The translations under genes were made by a program, and so were the position numbers. A model generated the notes under the pieces. The model saw only the letters and a list, made by a program, of their open reading frames with translations, searched no databases and had not been told where the DNA came from. Source: Lyophyllum atratum (Eukaryota > Basidiomycota > Agaricomycetes > Agaricales > Lyophyllaceae). Taken from it: a stretch of 64,000 bases of DNA. The stretch lies in assembly GCA_014905825.1 (NCBI GenBank), contig JACGCN010000015.1, positions 744,001 to 808,000 of the forward strand, given 5' to 3'. Below are positions 23,036-34,249 of the stretch, piece after piece (position 1 is the first letter of the stretch; each line of letters opens with the position of its first letter).

Positions 23036-23823
23036 TTATACAGCAATAGCGCGATGCGGGGGCAACGCCGTGGCGACTGGCCTCCACTTGGATCTGGCAG
23101 GAGCGGTCTCTCCATAGACCCAGTCATCGTCTTTCATGATGTCGTCGTCGACGCCGTCATCGCCACAATCCTCCACGTACACGCCAACACCAGAGCCCTC
23201 TGTGGGATCCAGCAACACTTCCAAGCTAGAGCGCCTTTCGTGCACCTGGAGCTTCCGGAGGGCCTGGATGAGGTCGTCGGCAAGTGGTGTGGGATTAGGA
23301 GGATCTTCCTTGACCTGCTCCCAACCTACTGGCGGTGAACCAGGCGGGGAGATCAAGAAATTCTTGTCGACCGCTGGTGGGCGAAGGTAGTTCGCTTCAG
23401 GCACTGGATTACCGTACATGTCCTCTGTCATTAGCGGATTGGGATCGGCGCGATAAACGCGTAGTACAACTTCTGAGCTGTAGAAAATTATCATGAGGAT
23501 GATGTTTCCCAGAAGATGAGCGATTGTGTGGCGTACCCGTCATGGGATTGCTGGATGACAATTGGATCGCAGTTCTGTTTTGCCTGCTCCGCGCTGTCCT
23601 CTGATCTATAGACAACGATTATCCGGCCAAAACCAGGGAGCGGCACCCATCGATTTATGTCACCAAACGAAGCAAAGTGGTCTCGCAGGACATCAAGAAC
23701 GACTGGGTGAAAAAATGGTTTGGGCACCGAAGTCACTGCGATTGTATTTGTCGGTTGGGTGTACTGCGTGGGCGAAGGAGTTGACCTTCTCGAGGATGGC
23801 AGAGAGATGGAAAATGAAGCCAT
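23036..23823 (-). CDS. RCN1: Calcipressin (regulator of calcineurin)
   Basis: complement(23036..23477, 23537..23823) gives 729 nt or 242 residues with one GT-AG intron. The N-terminal half is RRM-like, with FASFGDINRWVPLPGFGRII and IVVYRSEDSAEQAKQ. The hallmark calcipressin motif FLISPPGSPPVGWEQ follows the proline-rich middle, just before an acidic tail. Calcipressins bind calcineurin and modulate Ca2+ signalling; phosphorylation of the serines in the ISPPxSPP motif controls this in known homologues. Length and domain order are normal for fungal members. Confidence 0.92.
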
Positions 23824-24291
23824 TGTGGTAATAGGAGTGAGTGGGAGTCAACAGACCAGTGAAGAAATGCAGTCGCATCATCCTCGTCTTATAAAAACTT
23901 TTCTGGGAGTATTATGTAAGCGGGTGGCTCAAGCTGTGCAGTCGATCACGATCACCGAAAGGCTCTGCCGCCTGGTCAGGCTCCCAACATATGCCCCGAC
24001 TCGGCACATCAACTTGGTCATGGCCATACCTGTGTTCTACGCACACGCGGCGCAGTTTTTTGACATTTTCATGGGCGGTGAACCGGGGCACGCCACTTCG
24101 TAATACAGACAGTCTAAGCTCCGACTATCATCGTACGACTGGTGCTGACTGGTGTCGGGCTCACGACATCGACATCTATCCATTGCCTGAACGACCAACT
24201 CGGACTTGGACATGTCAGACTCGGAGGCTGGGTCATAAATTGTCCAGCTGTGTCGCTGCTAGATATACATCTTTAGAATACACCATGATCT

Positions 24292-25428
24292 TTACTTCTT
24301 CTCCTTCAGTCGTTCCTCCACCTGGGCCTTCTTCTCCTTGAGAGCGTTGAGCTTCTCCTCCTTCGATGCATCGTACGACACCATGGTCTGATTGTAGCTT
24401 TGGTCAAATGTTAGTCGTAAGTAAATTCTTGGAAGACTCTGTAATAAACTCACGGATTGTCCGGGGATTTCTGAAACTGCTTATACAGCAAATCCTGTAA
24501 AACGGCCAATATACCGGATCAGCAACATGTGCGGTTGCAAGATGTTCGATAGAGTGCAATATTCGACAGACCTTGTATTGCTGTAGTCGTAGCCCCGGAT
24601 GCTGCAGAACAGTTTCAGATACACGCGGCCCTACTAACGCATATAGGGAAAACATACCTCGTCTTTGAGTTTTGGCAGTTCGCGTTCTTGATACGCCTCC
24701 AGCGCACCCTAATGTAATGAACAATGGTGTGATAAAAATATCCTTCGCAGCCAAGGCGGTGCATGAGTTTCTTACCTTGAAGCGTCGCTGCAAAACCAAA
24801 GGTGGGTCAGCTCAAATCCTGAAATAGCCCAATCCGAGAAAGCGGATTGGGGTAGAGTAAGGAGTTACGCACCTCTGGATGTCTTTCGATCCCAGCAGCC
24901 TGCTGCCCAACGCTCGCCTTGTCCATCTTCGCAGTGACCACCTCCAGCAAATCAATCGCATTATCAATCCCCGTCGCCGAGAAGCTCTCCACCTCGCGTT
25001 GCTCCAGCGGGATCTCGTCCTTGGCATCAACTGCGACAGCGACTCCACCAGCGGCGATCGCACCCGGCCCAGCGGGCTTGGATGGTGCTTTGCCTTTCCC
25101 GCCAGCCTTGGGAGCTGGCTTGGCCTTGGGAGGCGCAGCAGCTTCTTCCTCGGCAAGCAAACGCGCGTTCTCAGCCTTGCGTGCGAGATCGGCCTTCCTC
25201 TTCTCCTCTTTGTCCTCCTTGCTAGCCTTGGATCCCTTGGCGCCGTCTTTCCATTCGTCTGCCTCCTTCTTCTCCTATCCGTGTGGTATGAGATGGCTGT
25301 TGATGCGTTGTGAAACGCGATGGACCACGAACCTTCTCGGCAGCTGCTTGGGCCTTCTTGCCCGCCTCGTTTTCTGCCTTCTTGGCCCGCCCACCCTCTT
25401 TCTTCGCGTTTCCTCCTTTGGGAGGCAT
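24292..25428 (-). CDS. CCDC124/Lso2-type ribosome-associated coiled-coil protein
   Basis: A multi-exon gene starting MPPKGGNAKKEGG. It encodes a Lys/Ala/Glu-rich coiled-coil N-terminal half, then an Ala/Pro/Gly-rich linker. The conserved C-terminal (Oxs1/HMG-like) segment includes IERHPE, RRFKGALEAYQERELP, HPGLRLQQYKDLLYKQFQKS and PDNPFNQ, split among short exons. The stop is at 24292. Human CCDC124 and yeast Lso2 bind idle 80S ribosomes and aid restart of translation after stress. The highly charged N-terminus and the conserved C-terminus both fit the family. Exon joins in 24400-24850 were inferred from frame and motif continuity. Confidence 0.85.
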
Positions 25429-25648
25429 GGCTAGGATACTAGCTGTTGGAAGATCTTGAGTAGCGAAAGGGTATTGAACGATCGTGCGATGAAGATAATC
25501 GAAGGAGGAGAAGGTTGAGTCAGATTGCACATTATCTAATCTGATAATCATGACCCGTAATCTAGATGCTATGAATGTCTCCGTAGGTCAGATCTGTGCC
25601 TTGTGAGTGCCTCCGGTTGTGGAAGCTTAGTGCAGACAGCACTTCGGA

Positions 25649-25743
25649 GGCCGTGTGGCGAAATGGCATCGCGTCTGACTACGATACATATCGTGTTCGT
25701 ATCTATAATCAGGAGATTGCAGGTTCGACCCCTGTCTCGGTCA
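25649..25743 (+). tRNA. tRNA-Arg(ACG) with intron
   Basis: The acceptor 5' strand GGCCGTG faces CTCGGTC plus discriminator A. The T arm is CAGG-TTCGACC-CCTG and the anticodon stem is TCTGA/TCAGG. The anticodon loop CTACGA is interrupted after position 37 by an intron of about 23 nt, giving anticodon ACG (arginine CGN). One T:T mismatch occurs in the acceptor stem. A T-run follows at about 25773. Confidence 0.8.
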
Positions 25744-25903
25744 ATAATAAATATTGCTGGTACTTCCAATCGTTTTTGTTATTTCGAACAAAAAATATAC
25801 ATCATAGGTACCAATACTTAAAGGGAGTCATTACGCCAATGCGTTTGATAATACGAGTTGATACTACCTGATATTTACCGCGACTGTGATTTGACTGTGA
25901 TAG

Positions 25904-27511
25904 CTAAATAACAGAGAGGCAGAAAGTAGATTGCCTAGATAACATTCGCAAACTCGCCACATCTTGAATCAGCGGTGTGTCTCCTGCTACACTGAACTTC
26001 ATCGTACTCAGCATAGGCTGCCGTGATAAGACCATTTTCGAAAGGACTCCGTCCGACGTGACGCAGTCTGGTAGTGTAAGATCCTTGAGGTGGGGGAGAT
26101 GGCACGGCATACCCGGAGCGTGTGTCAAAACCTCAATCGTGTCGTCGGTAACAGAGCTCAACAGCAGCTCAAGCTGTCGGAGAAACCGCAAGCGCGGAGA
26201 TTCCAGAAGCTCGAGGATTTCGCCCTCTGCCAAGTCGGGGTCGTAGATGGATAGGGTATCGAGTTTGTATACTCCGGAGCGTTGGAGTAGCTCGGTGATA
26301 TAGCCCGTCGATGGCGGCACTGAAAAGGTGATGTAATGCAGGATGTGCAATGAAATTAATGCTGGGAGCTTGAGGCGGTCCAGGAGTGGTGCGGCATCGC
26401 GCCCGTGGGCGTGAATTTTGAGGAAGCGGAGATTGGGTAGATCAATGGGAGCACGGAGAGCCGTTTGGATATCGGAGTCCAGTACCATGAGTCGTCCCAG
26501 ACCCACGGCGCCGCTTGCTCTCTCCTTTGCTGCTTGGTCGCGTCGCTGTGCTCTCAAAGAGGCCAAAGCAAGCTGGTTCGAATATGCGACTCTCGATGCG
26601 GGCAGGGACGGAGCCTTCAAGGGCATCGTCATGGCGAGCTCTAAGTCGACGAGCTCCACGCAATACATGATAACCTGTAATAGCTCGTCCACGGACATAT
26701 TCTGATTCCTCACGCATGGGAGCTGAACATGTGTCAGCTGCGACCAGGGAGCAATTTTGGGGAGCCCCCATTCGACGTAGGGAAAATCCCATGAGACGCG
26801 TCTGAGGGTGGGGACGGCGTAAAATGGTCGCCAGGCGTGGATAAAACTCGCGTCTTCTTGTAAGCGAAGGTCTACGGAATCCAAGATCGCGAAGCTGTCG
26901 AATGGAAGGCGATAAAGCGCCTCGGGGGGAGGAGCGCCGCAAAGGTTGAGAGAAAAGTGTTTCCACTGACGGCCGTGGTCTGCCAAAAGTAGCAGGAGGT
27001 CTTCCAATGCCTCGTTCTGCTCGTCATTGTCGACGGGAGGCTGAAAGATGTCGAGGAAGAGTGGTCGGTCTCCTGAACGTTCGAGCCAGATCTGGATTGC
27101 TTCCAATTGTGACAGTCTTGGTCTGTAAACTGCGAGTAAAGACCAGAGGCTCGGCATTGCGAGCGAGAGCTTCCTCCAAGTCCAACACACGCGGCCGAGG
27201 ATAAGCGGACTGGCTGAAGACGAGAGTTTGGATGTGAGGGACGGTTCTCGAACCGCCGAGCTCGCTGAGAGCGCTTCTAGTCCCTCTAAACCGACGTAAA
27301 ATTGGAATATCTCTCCTAGAAGTTCGAGAGGGATGCGACGGAGGTGATCGGACATACGTGGCTCTGCGTTGTTGTCGAGGTGAAGGCGAGGCACCTTCTT
27401 GGGACGAGAGGTCTCATGCTGTCGGCGGGTAGTGTTCGTTACTGGAAGAGGCTGTTCGTCTTGAGGGAGGTTGAGCACAGGAATGAGATGAATTCCACTT
27501 GGAAATCTCAC
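25904..27511 (-). CDS. F-box protein with LRR-like C-terminus
   Basis: A single uninterrupted frame of 535 codons. The F-box begins near residue 53 (MSDHLRRIPLELLGEIFQFY) and continues with LGRVCWTWRKLSLAMPSLWS. The rest is Leu-rich, with irregular repeats (LPNLRFLKIHAHG, LPALISLHILHY, LRQLELLLSS, LPHLKDLTLP). F-box proteins act as substrate adaptors of SCF ubiquitin ligases, and basidiomycete genomes carry very large families of this intron-poor type. The true start may be the internal Met at 27355, which sits directly at the F-box. The target is unknown. Confidence 0.85.
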   Translation of the reverse strand: MRFPSGIHLIPVLNLPQDEQPLPVTNTTRRQHETSRPKKVPRLHLDNNAEPRMSDHLRRIPLELLGEIFQFYVGLEGLEALSASSAVREPSLTSKLSSSASPLILGRVCWTWRKLSLAMPSLWSLLAVYRPRLSQLEAIQIWLERSGDRPLFLDIFQPPVDNDEQNEALEDLLLLLADHGRQWKHFSLNLCGAPPPEALYRLPFDSFAILDSVDLRLQEDASFIHAWRPFYAVPTLRRVSWDFPYVEWGLPKIAPWSQLTHVQLPCVRNQNMSVDELLQVIMYCVELVDLELAMTMPLKAPSLPASRVAYSNQLALASLRAQRRDQAAKERASGAVGLGRLMVLDSDIQTALRAPIDLPNLRFLKIHAHGRDAAPLLDRLKLPALISLHILHYITFSVPPSTGYITELLQRSGVYKLDTLSIYDPDLAEGEILELLESPRLRFLRQLELLLSSVTDDTIEVLTHAPGMPCHLPHLKDLTLPDCVTSDGVLSKMVLSRQPMLSTMKFSVAGDTPLIQDVASLRMLSRQSTFCLSVI

Positions 27512-28026
27512 TTTGAGAGTAGAAGATGTGATAAAATTTTTGGGTCAAGGATAGCATCGTTAGCCTTTAGGAACAGTCACAGAGTAAAACTTAGCGGCCA
27601 TTATATATTACGTGCCAAATTTACAAGGTCGCTCCGATGCGTTGCTGACAGAAGTCGTGCTTCCCGTGCAAAGTACAAGGTATTCGGCCCAAGGGTCCAG
27701 AGCTGGGTATGACGGAGCCGATCAAGCACCATGTTCCGTTTTCGGGCATTGTTATTTGTACAGACTTGCTGTTGTTTGGTCAGCATTCTTACACCAAATC
27801 GCGACCACGTGATCCCCAACTTTCTATTGTTCCTTGCCGACTCTTTGTTCTGGACCCACAAAGAGCCATCCGCTATGAGAACAATGACCGCAGGCGTTAG
27901 GGAAACTAGGGTTATAGAGTGGCAGGCCTTAACGGGTTCTGACGAGCGTCTATTCGATCATCGTCGCTTCTGCACCTACCACCACTTTCTCTTCCTTTCT
28001 TTTCTCTTTCGTTGACGAAGGTCCTT
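27512..28026. other. Divergent promoter region
   Basis: Separates the head-to-head F-box and Cys-rich membrane protein genes. No coding sequence is supported. Confidence 0.6.
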
Positions 28027-31022
28027 ATGTTTCTAAGCTTCCTTGCTATTCCTCTGGCTTTGGGCGCTACAGCTCGTGAGTTGTGTGCGCAATGGTCGAG
28101 GGTACTCACTGACAAGTTCCGTTCCACGACTAGTCGCACAATCTTCGCCTTCTGTGGTCTGTGTTGCAGGTCAATGTATACAAGGCTTCACGAACACCAC
28201 CAGTACGTCACCTTCATTCAGTTTCTTACAATACCGCTGGTCATTAAACTCTTTTTCTCTCCCAGTTGGCACTAAGCTTGCCGCACCTGGTGCTCCCGTT
28301 TCTATCCAATTATTGCCAGGACAATATACTTCGACGACAAATCCACAACTATTACACAATCTCCTTACATCTTCATCAGCATCTTACTCCCCTTCGGCTG
28401 GATTTGGAAATGCTACATCTTCGACTTCCCTACCTCTAGATCTCTCCCTCGAGCCAGGTCTCGCCATCTACTCCCAAAAGCTATACTCCGGCCAAGCTGG
28501 GTTCTCTCAACTCCCTACGACTCCTTCCGCCAACTCGTCAACACCACTGACGGCAAGCTCCCTCGCTATCTCCACGAACGTTTGGGTGGCCGTAAGCTCT
28601 GGCACGAATGACCGGGTTGTACTATGGGACGCCATTCCCGACATGGCACAACTCCCTGCAGGGACATTGAACTCTCTGAACCTCCTCGACATGCAGTCTT
28701 CGGCATGCTCTCCAGCATGCTCCGGATCTGGCGTATGTACTGCCGCTGGTGTTTGCACCTGCCCTCAAGGCTTCACCGGTTCCGCCTGCGAGTCTTGCGC
28801 GCCGGGTTTCTTCGGTCCATCGTGCCAGCAGTGTCCATCTAACTGTGCATCCTGCGACGAAGGAATTTCTGGTTCTGGAAGGTGTTTGAAGCCCATCGTA
28901 CCAAATGCACCCTCGACATGCAACTGCCTCAACGGCCAGTGTGGCACAGACGGCCAATGCACTTGCAACGCAGGTTGGACCAAGTCGGACAATGGCACTG
29001 AGTGTGCGAAGTGTTCACCTGGATTTTTCTTGACTTCCACAGGCGACTGTCAAGGTTCGCCATGAATTTCTATCCCTTTCGACGTTATCTCACGTGTCAT
29101 TCAGTTTGCCAGCTTGGATGTACGCAATGTGCTGACACGACAGGCACTTGCATCGCTTGCAAGACCGGTTTTACCCAAAACGCGAACGATAAGACTAAAT
29201 GCAATGTCGTTCAGGGAGCCACTAGCACCGGCGTTCTTTGCCCTGAGGGCAGCTTCAGTGACGGCACTGCATGCAGCCTATGCTCACCGTCATGCAAGAC
29301 ATGTACCGGTCCGACTTCCAATGATTGCGTTATCTGTGCCACTGGGCAGTATTCTTTCAACGGCAATTGCGTTGGCACGAACATCGATGGCATCTGTCAG
29401 GGCTCGAACTTGATCGCTGATAATGTCAAGCATGAGTGCGACAGTAAGTGTTTTGCACCCGTCTACGACGACCCTATCACTCACATTTGGTCGTCTTGAC
29501 AGCTTGTGGCGCTAAATGCACGTCGTGTAAGATTCCAGGTTTCAACGGAGCATCGACCGTCAACCAGCTGCAATGCACTGGCTGTCTACCAGGCTTCGTC
29601 CTTTCCCAAGGGAAGTGCGTCGAGAGTTGCCCGACAGGCACTTTCATATCACCTCAAGATAACTTGACTTGCATACGTAAGTGATCCGTGCTAACTCTAT
29701 CGCATAAGCTTACCCCGGAGTCCAATCTTCTAGCGTGTGATTCCTCTTGCTCCACCTGTAGCGGGGCTGCGAATTTTTGCCTCACTTGTGCAGGCAATCA
29801 ACTAGCGTCAAGCGGGCAGTGCGTCAGCACCTGCCCTTCCAACACCTTTAGCGCTTCGGGATTGTGCGTGACATGCCACCCTGACTGTGCGAGCTGCACA
29901 GGACCATCCTTCAGCGAGTGCTCGCGGTGTCCCCAGGATCGTCCTGTCCTGTCTAACGGAAGGTGCCTCCCGACATGCGGTCGATCACAATTCTTCGACC
30001 CGACCTCCTCTTCGTGCCAGACCTGCGACTCCAGCTGCTCTAGCTGTTCCGGTTCCGGTCCAAGCAACTGTCTAGCCTGTTCGAGCTCGACGCAGGTGCT
30101 CCGTGCCGGCTCTTGCGTGTCCGCCAACTGCCAGGGCTCGTCGAACGTCATCCCCGGGCTCGGAGTTTGTCTCTCGGAGCTTGTTCAAGTCCCCACCACC
30201 ACCGGAACCGGCGCACCCGCGCTGCCCTCCATTACAGGGATCGCGAATCCCACGATCATCCAAGCCCGCCGACCCCTAGAATGGTGGCAGATTCTCCTCA
30301 TGGCGCTGGGATGCGCGTTCATCTTCCTCCTGTTCATCGTTTGCTGGCGTCGGCGTGCACGCAAGCAACGGGCCAAGCGCACCGCCATGTTTGCTTCTGC
30401 CAAACAGCTTGATCGGAAGTTGAACTGGCGGGGGCGGTTGGTGCGCTTTGGTGAGAGACTGTTCGGGCACAGTCCGAGACAGCCCATCCAACTTCCCACA
30501 CACACCCGGGACATCGAAGAAATAAAGTTGCAACAAAGGAGGGAAGCCGAGGATACGAGGGAATCAGATTTGGACCAGTTTATTAATGCCTACGACTATT
30601 CGAAAGCCGAATCACGGTACAGCAAGACTCCTTCAAGCCTGCCGCCACTCGATAACAAGCGGCCCTCTAAGACCCACCGCAAGCCGCCTCCCAGTATCTC
30701 GAATAGGCTCTCTGGCCATTCCCTCTTCTCCGAGGTGACGGGGCAGCCACGCCTGATGCCAGAGCCGCGTCAGCCCATCCGGAAGGACCTCCTGTCGGCG
30801 CGGTGGTCCTCCAGCTCGAGCACCCAGGGCTCCTCGCTGTCGATCAGGTCGCAGGACCCTGATCGCGATCGGGTGCCTGCTGCGATTCCGACCGAAGCTG
30901 AGGCGTACGCGCGTTCGGTACGACCGGCACTCGCGGCGTCCCCACCACCAAACCCTGATAGTAGTTGGCTAAAGCCGACGAACACTGGCAGTTCGTCGCG
31001 CAACCCCTTCCGCCGGCTTTGA
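28027..31022 (+). CDS. Cys-rich furin/EGF-repeat single-pass membrane protein
   Basis: A multi-exon gene with a signal peptide (MFLSFLAIPLALGATA). A Ser/Thr-rich ectodomain is followed by EGF-like and furin-like/IGFBP-type Cys repeats (CSGSGVCTAAGVCTCPQGF, CDSSCSTCSGAANFCLTC, CDSSCSSCSGSGPSNC and others). Then come a Thr-rich stalk and one membrane helix (WWQILLMALGCAFIFLLFIV) followed by the stop-transfer sequence CWRRRARKQR. The cytoplasmic tail of about 220 residues is Ser/Pro/Arg-rich and probably disordered. Introns at about 28078, 28202, 29054, 29442 and 29675 keep the frame. The architecture is receptor-like, but no kinase or other signalling domain is present. The function is unknown. 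Confidence 0.8.
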
Positions 31023-31039
31023 GGCCCGCGGACTTTCAT

Positions 31040-31070
31040 CCGTACATACTTACATACATACATACATTCA
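31040..31070. repeat. (ACAT)n microsatellite
   Basis: A short run of CATA/ACAT units just downstream of the Cys-rich membrane protein stop codon, in the presumed 3' UTR. The rest of 31071-31681 shows no gene. Confidence 0.7.
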
Positions 31071-31681
31071 TCCTGCATCACGGACAATTTACGATCGGCA
31101 CTCGGACTCGGAGTCAAGGCATTACACTAATTCACATAGCATCCATTCCTCATGTAAACGCACATTCATACCTAGTCTCATACCAAGAACGTCCACGGTT
31201 TCACGTGAGAGGGGCTTAGTTGAGCCTACATTCATACCTTACTATAAGCATTCATTTCGTTCGTACGCGTGTGCTGCGGGTATGTGGGGGCCGGGGCCGG
31301 GGGTAACGTACAACGGGGTCCGGTGACCAATATACTTGCGCATACCTGTCCATTATTCATGATGATCGATAATTGGGCCGTGCAATGTGACTGCGTAGGA
31401 TGATAAATGGATTTATTGATTCGCGGACAGGTTGGACGGAGGGTAGGGAAGACTTTGTCAAGTTGCCATCACGTGGGCGATGGATCTAAACCCAATTTCG
31501 TCTTCATCACAAACGCCCGAGGGTCTGCAGACGATGTTCGCGTCCTTTTAACTGTGCTGTCCATTTGGTCCGTTCTTTTTTATCTGGCCCCCACGCTGCC
31601 ACTCATTTACCAACCACGTCGTTACGGTTCCTTCCAACTCGTCTAGCTCACTACGTATCTGGTGTTTGCGCCTTCCTGTCT

Positions 31682-33263
31682 ATGCTCGTTGAGCGCGCGT
31701 CGTATAGCTGGGCTTACTCAGAGGATATACCCGGGTCGAGGTGTGGGCCCGAGGACGGGCCATGGCCACGCTCATACCAGGTTCTTGCGGAGTCGGACGT
31801 TTGGCGAGAGTTACGAGGCCTCGCAAAACCACAGACGGTCCAGCTCGATGCACAGAGGGGTTGGAGAGCAGATAGCATAAATTTCCAGCCGTCACCGACG
31901 ACGAAGACCCAGGACCGATACATCGTGACGCAGCTGGACATCCTGGGTCGTTCGTGGACTTTGACCGGGGTGTTTGACGGTACGTCCGCAACACCGCACC
32001 TCTGACATTCATCTGACATACCCCGCAATTCGGCCTTCATTTCAGGTCATCTCGGAGATGTCACTGTGGAACACGTCGCATATCATTTGCCCATTATCAT
32101 ACGGGACTTCCTGCGTAATGCCCTAGCAAACAACCCCGACGCTGTCTCGACGCCGGCTCTCATCGCCGACCTCTTCTCGCGCTCCATAGTTGCGTTTGAT
32201 GACGCGATTGCTAATGACGTCTTGGAGCTCTTTGGCGGACTTGAGGGCCTTGATAACTTCTCTGACGCCGAAATACGGAATATAATCAACGATCAGCACA
32301 AGGGAGGTGCGAACTGGAAGAAAGCACGGCTCTGCATGTATGGCACCACAGCACTCGTCGCCCTCATCGACCCAGACCATCAGAATCTCTGGGTTGCGAA
32401 CGTTGGGGACTGCCAAGCCAGTGAGTGATCTCACTAAGCCTGAGACTGATGCACGTTATCCATACATACGTGCTGCGTCAGCAGCTCATGCTGACGACGG
32501 ATATCTTTCTAGTGATGGTGTCGCAGAAGACGGATGAGGATGATTGGATCGTCGAACGGCTTACTACCGACCATAACGGGGACAACGATGCCGAGGTCGA
32601 GCGCGTTCGACGGGCTCACCCAGGTGAACCAGAGTGTGTCCTCGATAGACGCGTTCTTGGGGCCCTTGCTCCTTTCAGATGTGCGTGAGCATGCTATAGA
32701 TAAATCCAATCTTCGCTGACAGATCTCGATCCCTTCTTACCTCTTCCACACTTCATCCTCGATATAACCTAACCAATGAACACCGTACTCCAGGCCTGGG
32801 AGATATACCATTCAAGCAGCCGCCCGCATTTACACGGCGAATACTGTACAACCTCTTCCCAGGATTTCATAATACCTCCCCATGGGAGGAGTTCCTCGTG
32901 CGCAATCGGACGCCCCCGTATATCACGGCCCTGCCCGAGGTTACACACCGCCGGCTGGACGACAGCCCTTCATGTAGTAGTCCACGATTCCTGGTCCTAT
33001 CATCTGACGGGTTCTCGGATCTGTGTACGGGCGAGGGGCAGCAGCGGATCGTCGCCAGCTGGGCGCAGTCGATGGTGTCGCAGCCGTTCGCGGGTGGTGC
33101 CGGGCTTGGTGCGGGGGCGAAAGACCGGCCGGATAATATGGCTCTGAGGTTACTCCGGCGCGCGCTTGGGGGCGACGACCGGTATAGCGTTTCGCGCGTG
33201 TTGACTCTGGACATGGATGTGGCGTGGATTGATGATACCGCCATTGTGGTGCAAACGCTATGA
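31682..33263 (+). CDS. PP2C-type protein Ser/Thr phosphatase
   Basis: A multi-exon PPM/PP2C phosphatase, a metal-dependent protein dephosphorylase. Motifs in order: GVFDG joined across an intron (31981 to about 32045) to HLGDVT, giving the DGH metal-binding signature; YGTTALVALID; LWVANVGDCQA; LTTDHNGDNDAEVERV; RVLGALAPFR joined to CLGD; FLVLSSDGFSDL; DRPDNMALRLL; and DDTAIVVQTL at the C-terminus. These are the standard PP2C motifs. The start MLVERASYSW at 31682 is preferred; the frame opens further upstream at 31565. The architecture resembles pyruvate dehydrogenase phosphatase-like fungal PP2Cs, but no targeting sequence is clear. Confidence 0.88.
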
Positions 33264-34249
33264 TGGGTTCTGGGGTCTGTTGATGTATACCTCTGTTTCC
33301 TTCCTCCTCTTCTCCTCGGTTTTGAGTTGCATTTGTGGGTTTATGGATTCTCCACACAAGGGTTTCTTTTTGCTTGGCATGGAACATTGGGCTGCAATAC
33401 TTGTACCAACAGTTTACGATTGATACCCGTGGATGCAGTAATGTTGTCCTTAATGATTATTATGATTTGATGGTTAGGATGTCTAGGTGGGCTACTTACA
33501 AGGATGGCCAACAGCTTTCTACATTGCTATGTACAGGGTTGTCCCGGCTTCAATGAACCTATGCGCCAAACTTCAAGGACGGAGCGCGTCGAGCAGACGA
33601 CAAGCAACGCTGTCCACCTTCCTATTACCGTACCCGACAAGTAGAAAAAAGGGTCAACATCCACCGCGCTTTCCCTCGAAGTCAGATGTCAACGCAGGCA
33701 TAGCACCCGTGACCATTCTTAATGTGTGCTAATAAGTAAGCGCTGTCCGTCTTTTCTTCATTTTGATCTGCAGGGATGCTACTAGTATGTCTGTTTTCAT
33801 CTTATGCTTGTGTTGGGAAGCGTCATGATAGGACTCGTGGTCGCTCGCCTTCTATCTTCTGCCTAGGCCATGAGATGGCTTCCGAGAGACTTCCCTGATC
33901 CAGTTCCGACTCCCTGATTGTCAATTCCGAGAGCGGCTCAGCGGCTGGTTGATCACTCGTTAGTACATCGGTGGAACGTACCTTTGAGTTGACTTTAAAT
34001 CTGATAGAGACCGACCGTCACGACGTCGATGTGTCCGCAAGGGACACAAGGAAGGTGAGACTCTACCTTCGGTTAGAACTATTCGTTGGATCGGAGCTCT
34101 GAACTGAACTGCCGTAGTAGAGCGAACGCAACTCGGCTTGAGACTTGGGTTGCATAAGATTGAGACGATGGCGCGATGAATAGCCTCGCCATTGACATTA
34201 CACCAGTACGGATGATATTCAGGATAGGCCGGCCCATACAATACAGAGC
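33264..34249. other. Intergenic between convergent genes
   Basis: About 1 kb separating the 3' ends of the PP2C and thioesterase genes. Only short chance frames are seen. Confidence 0.6.
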
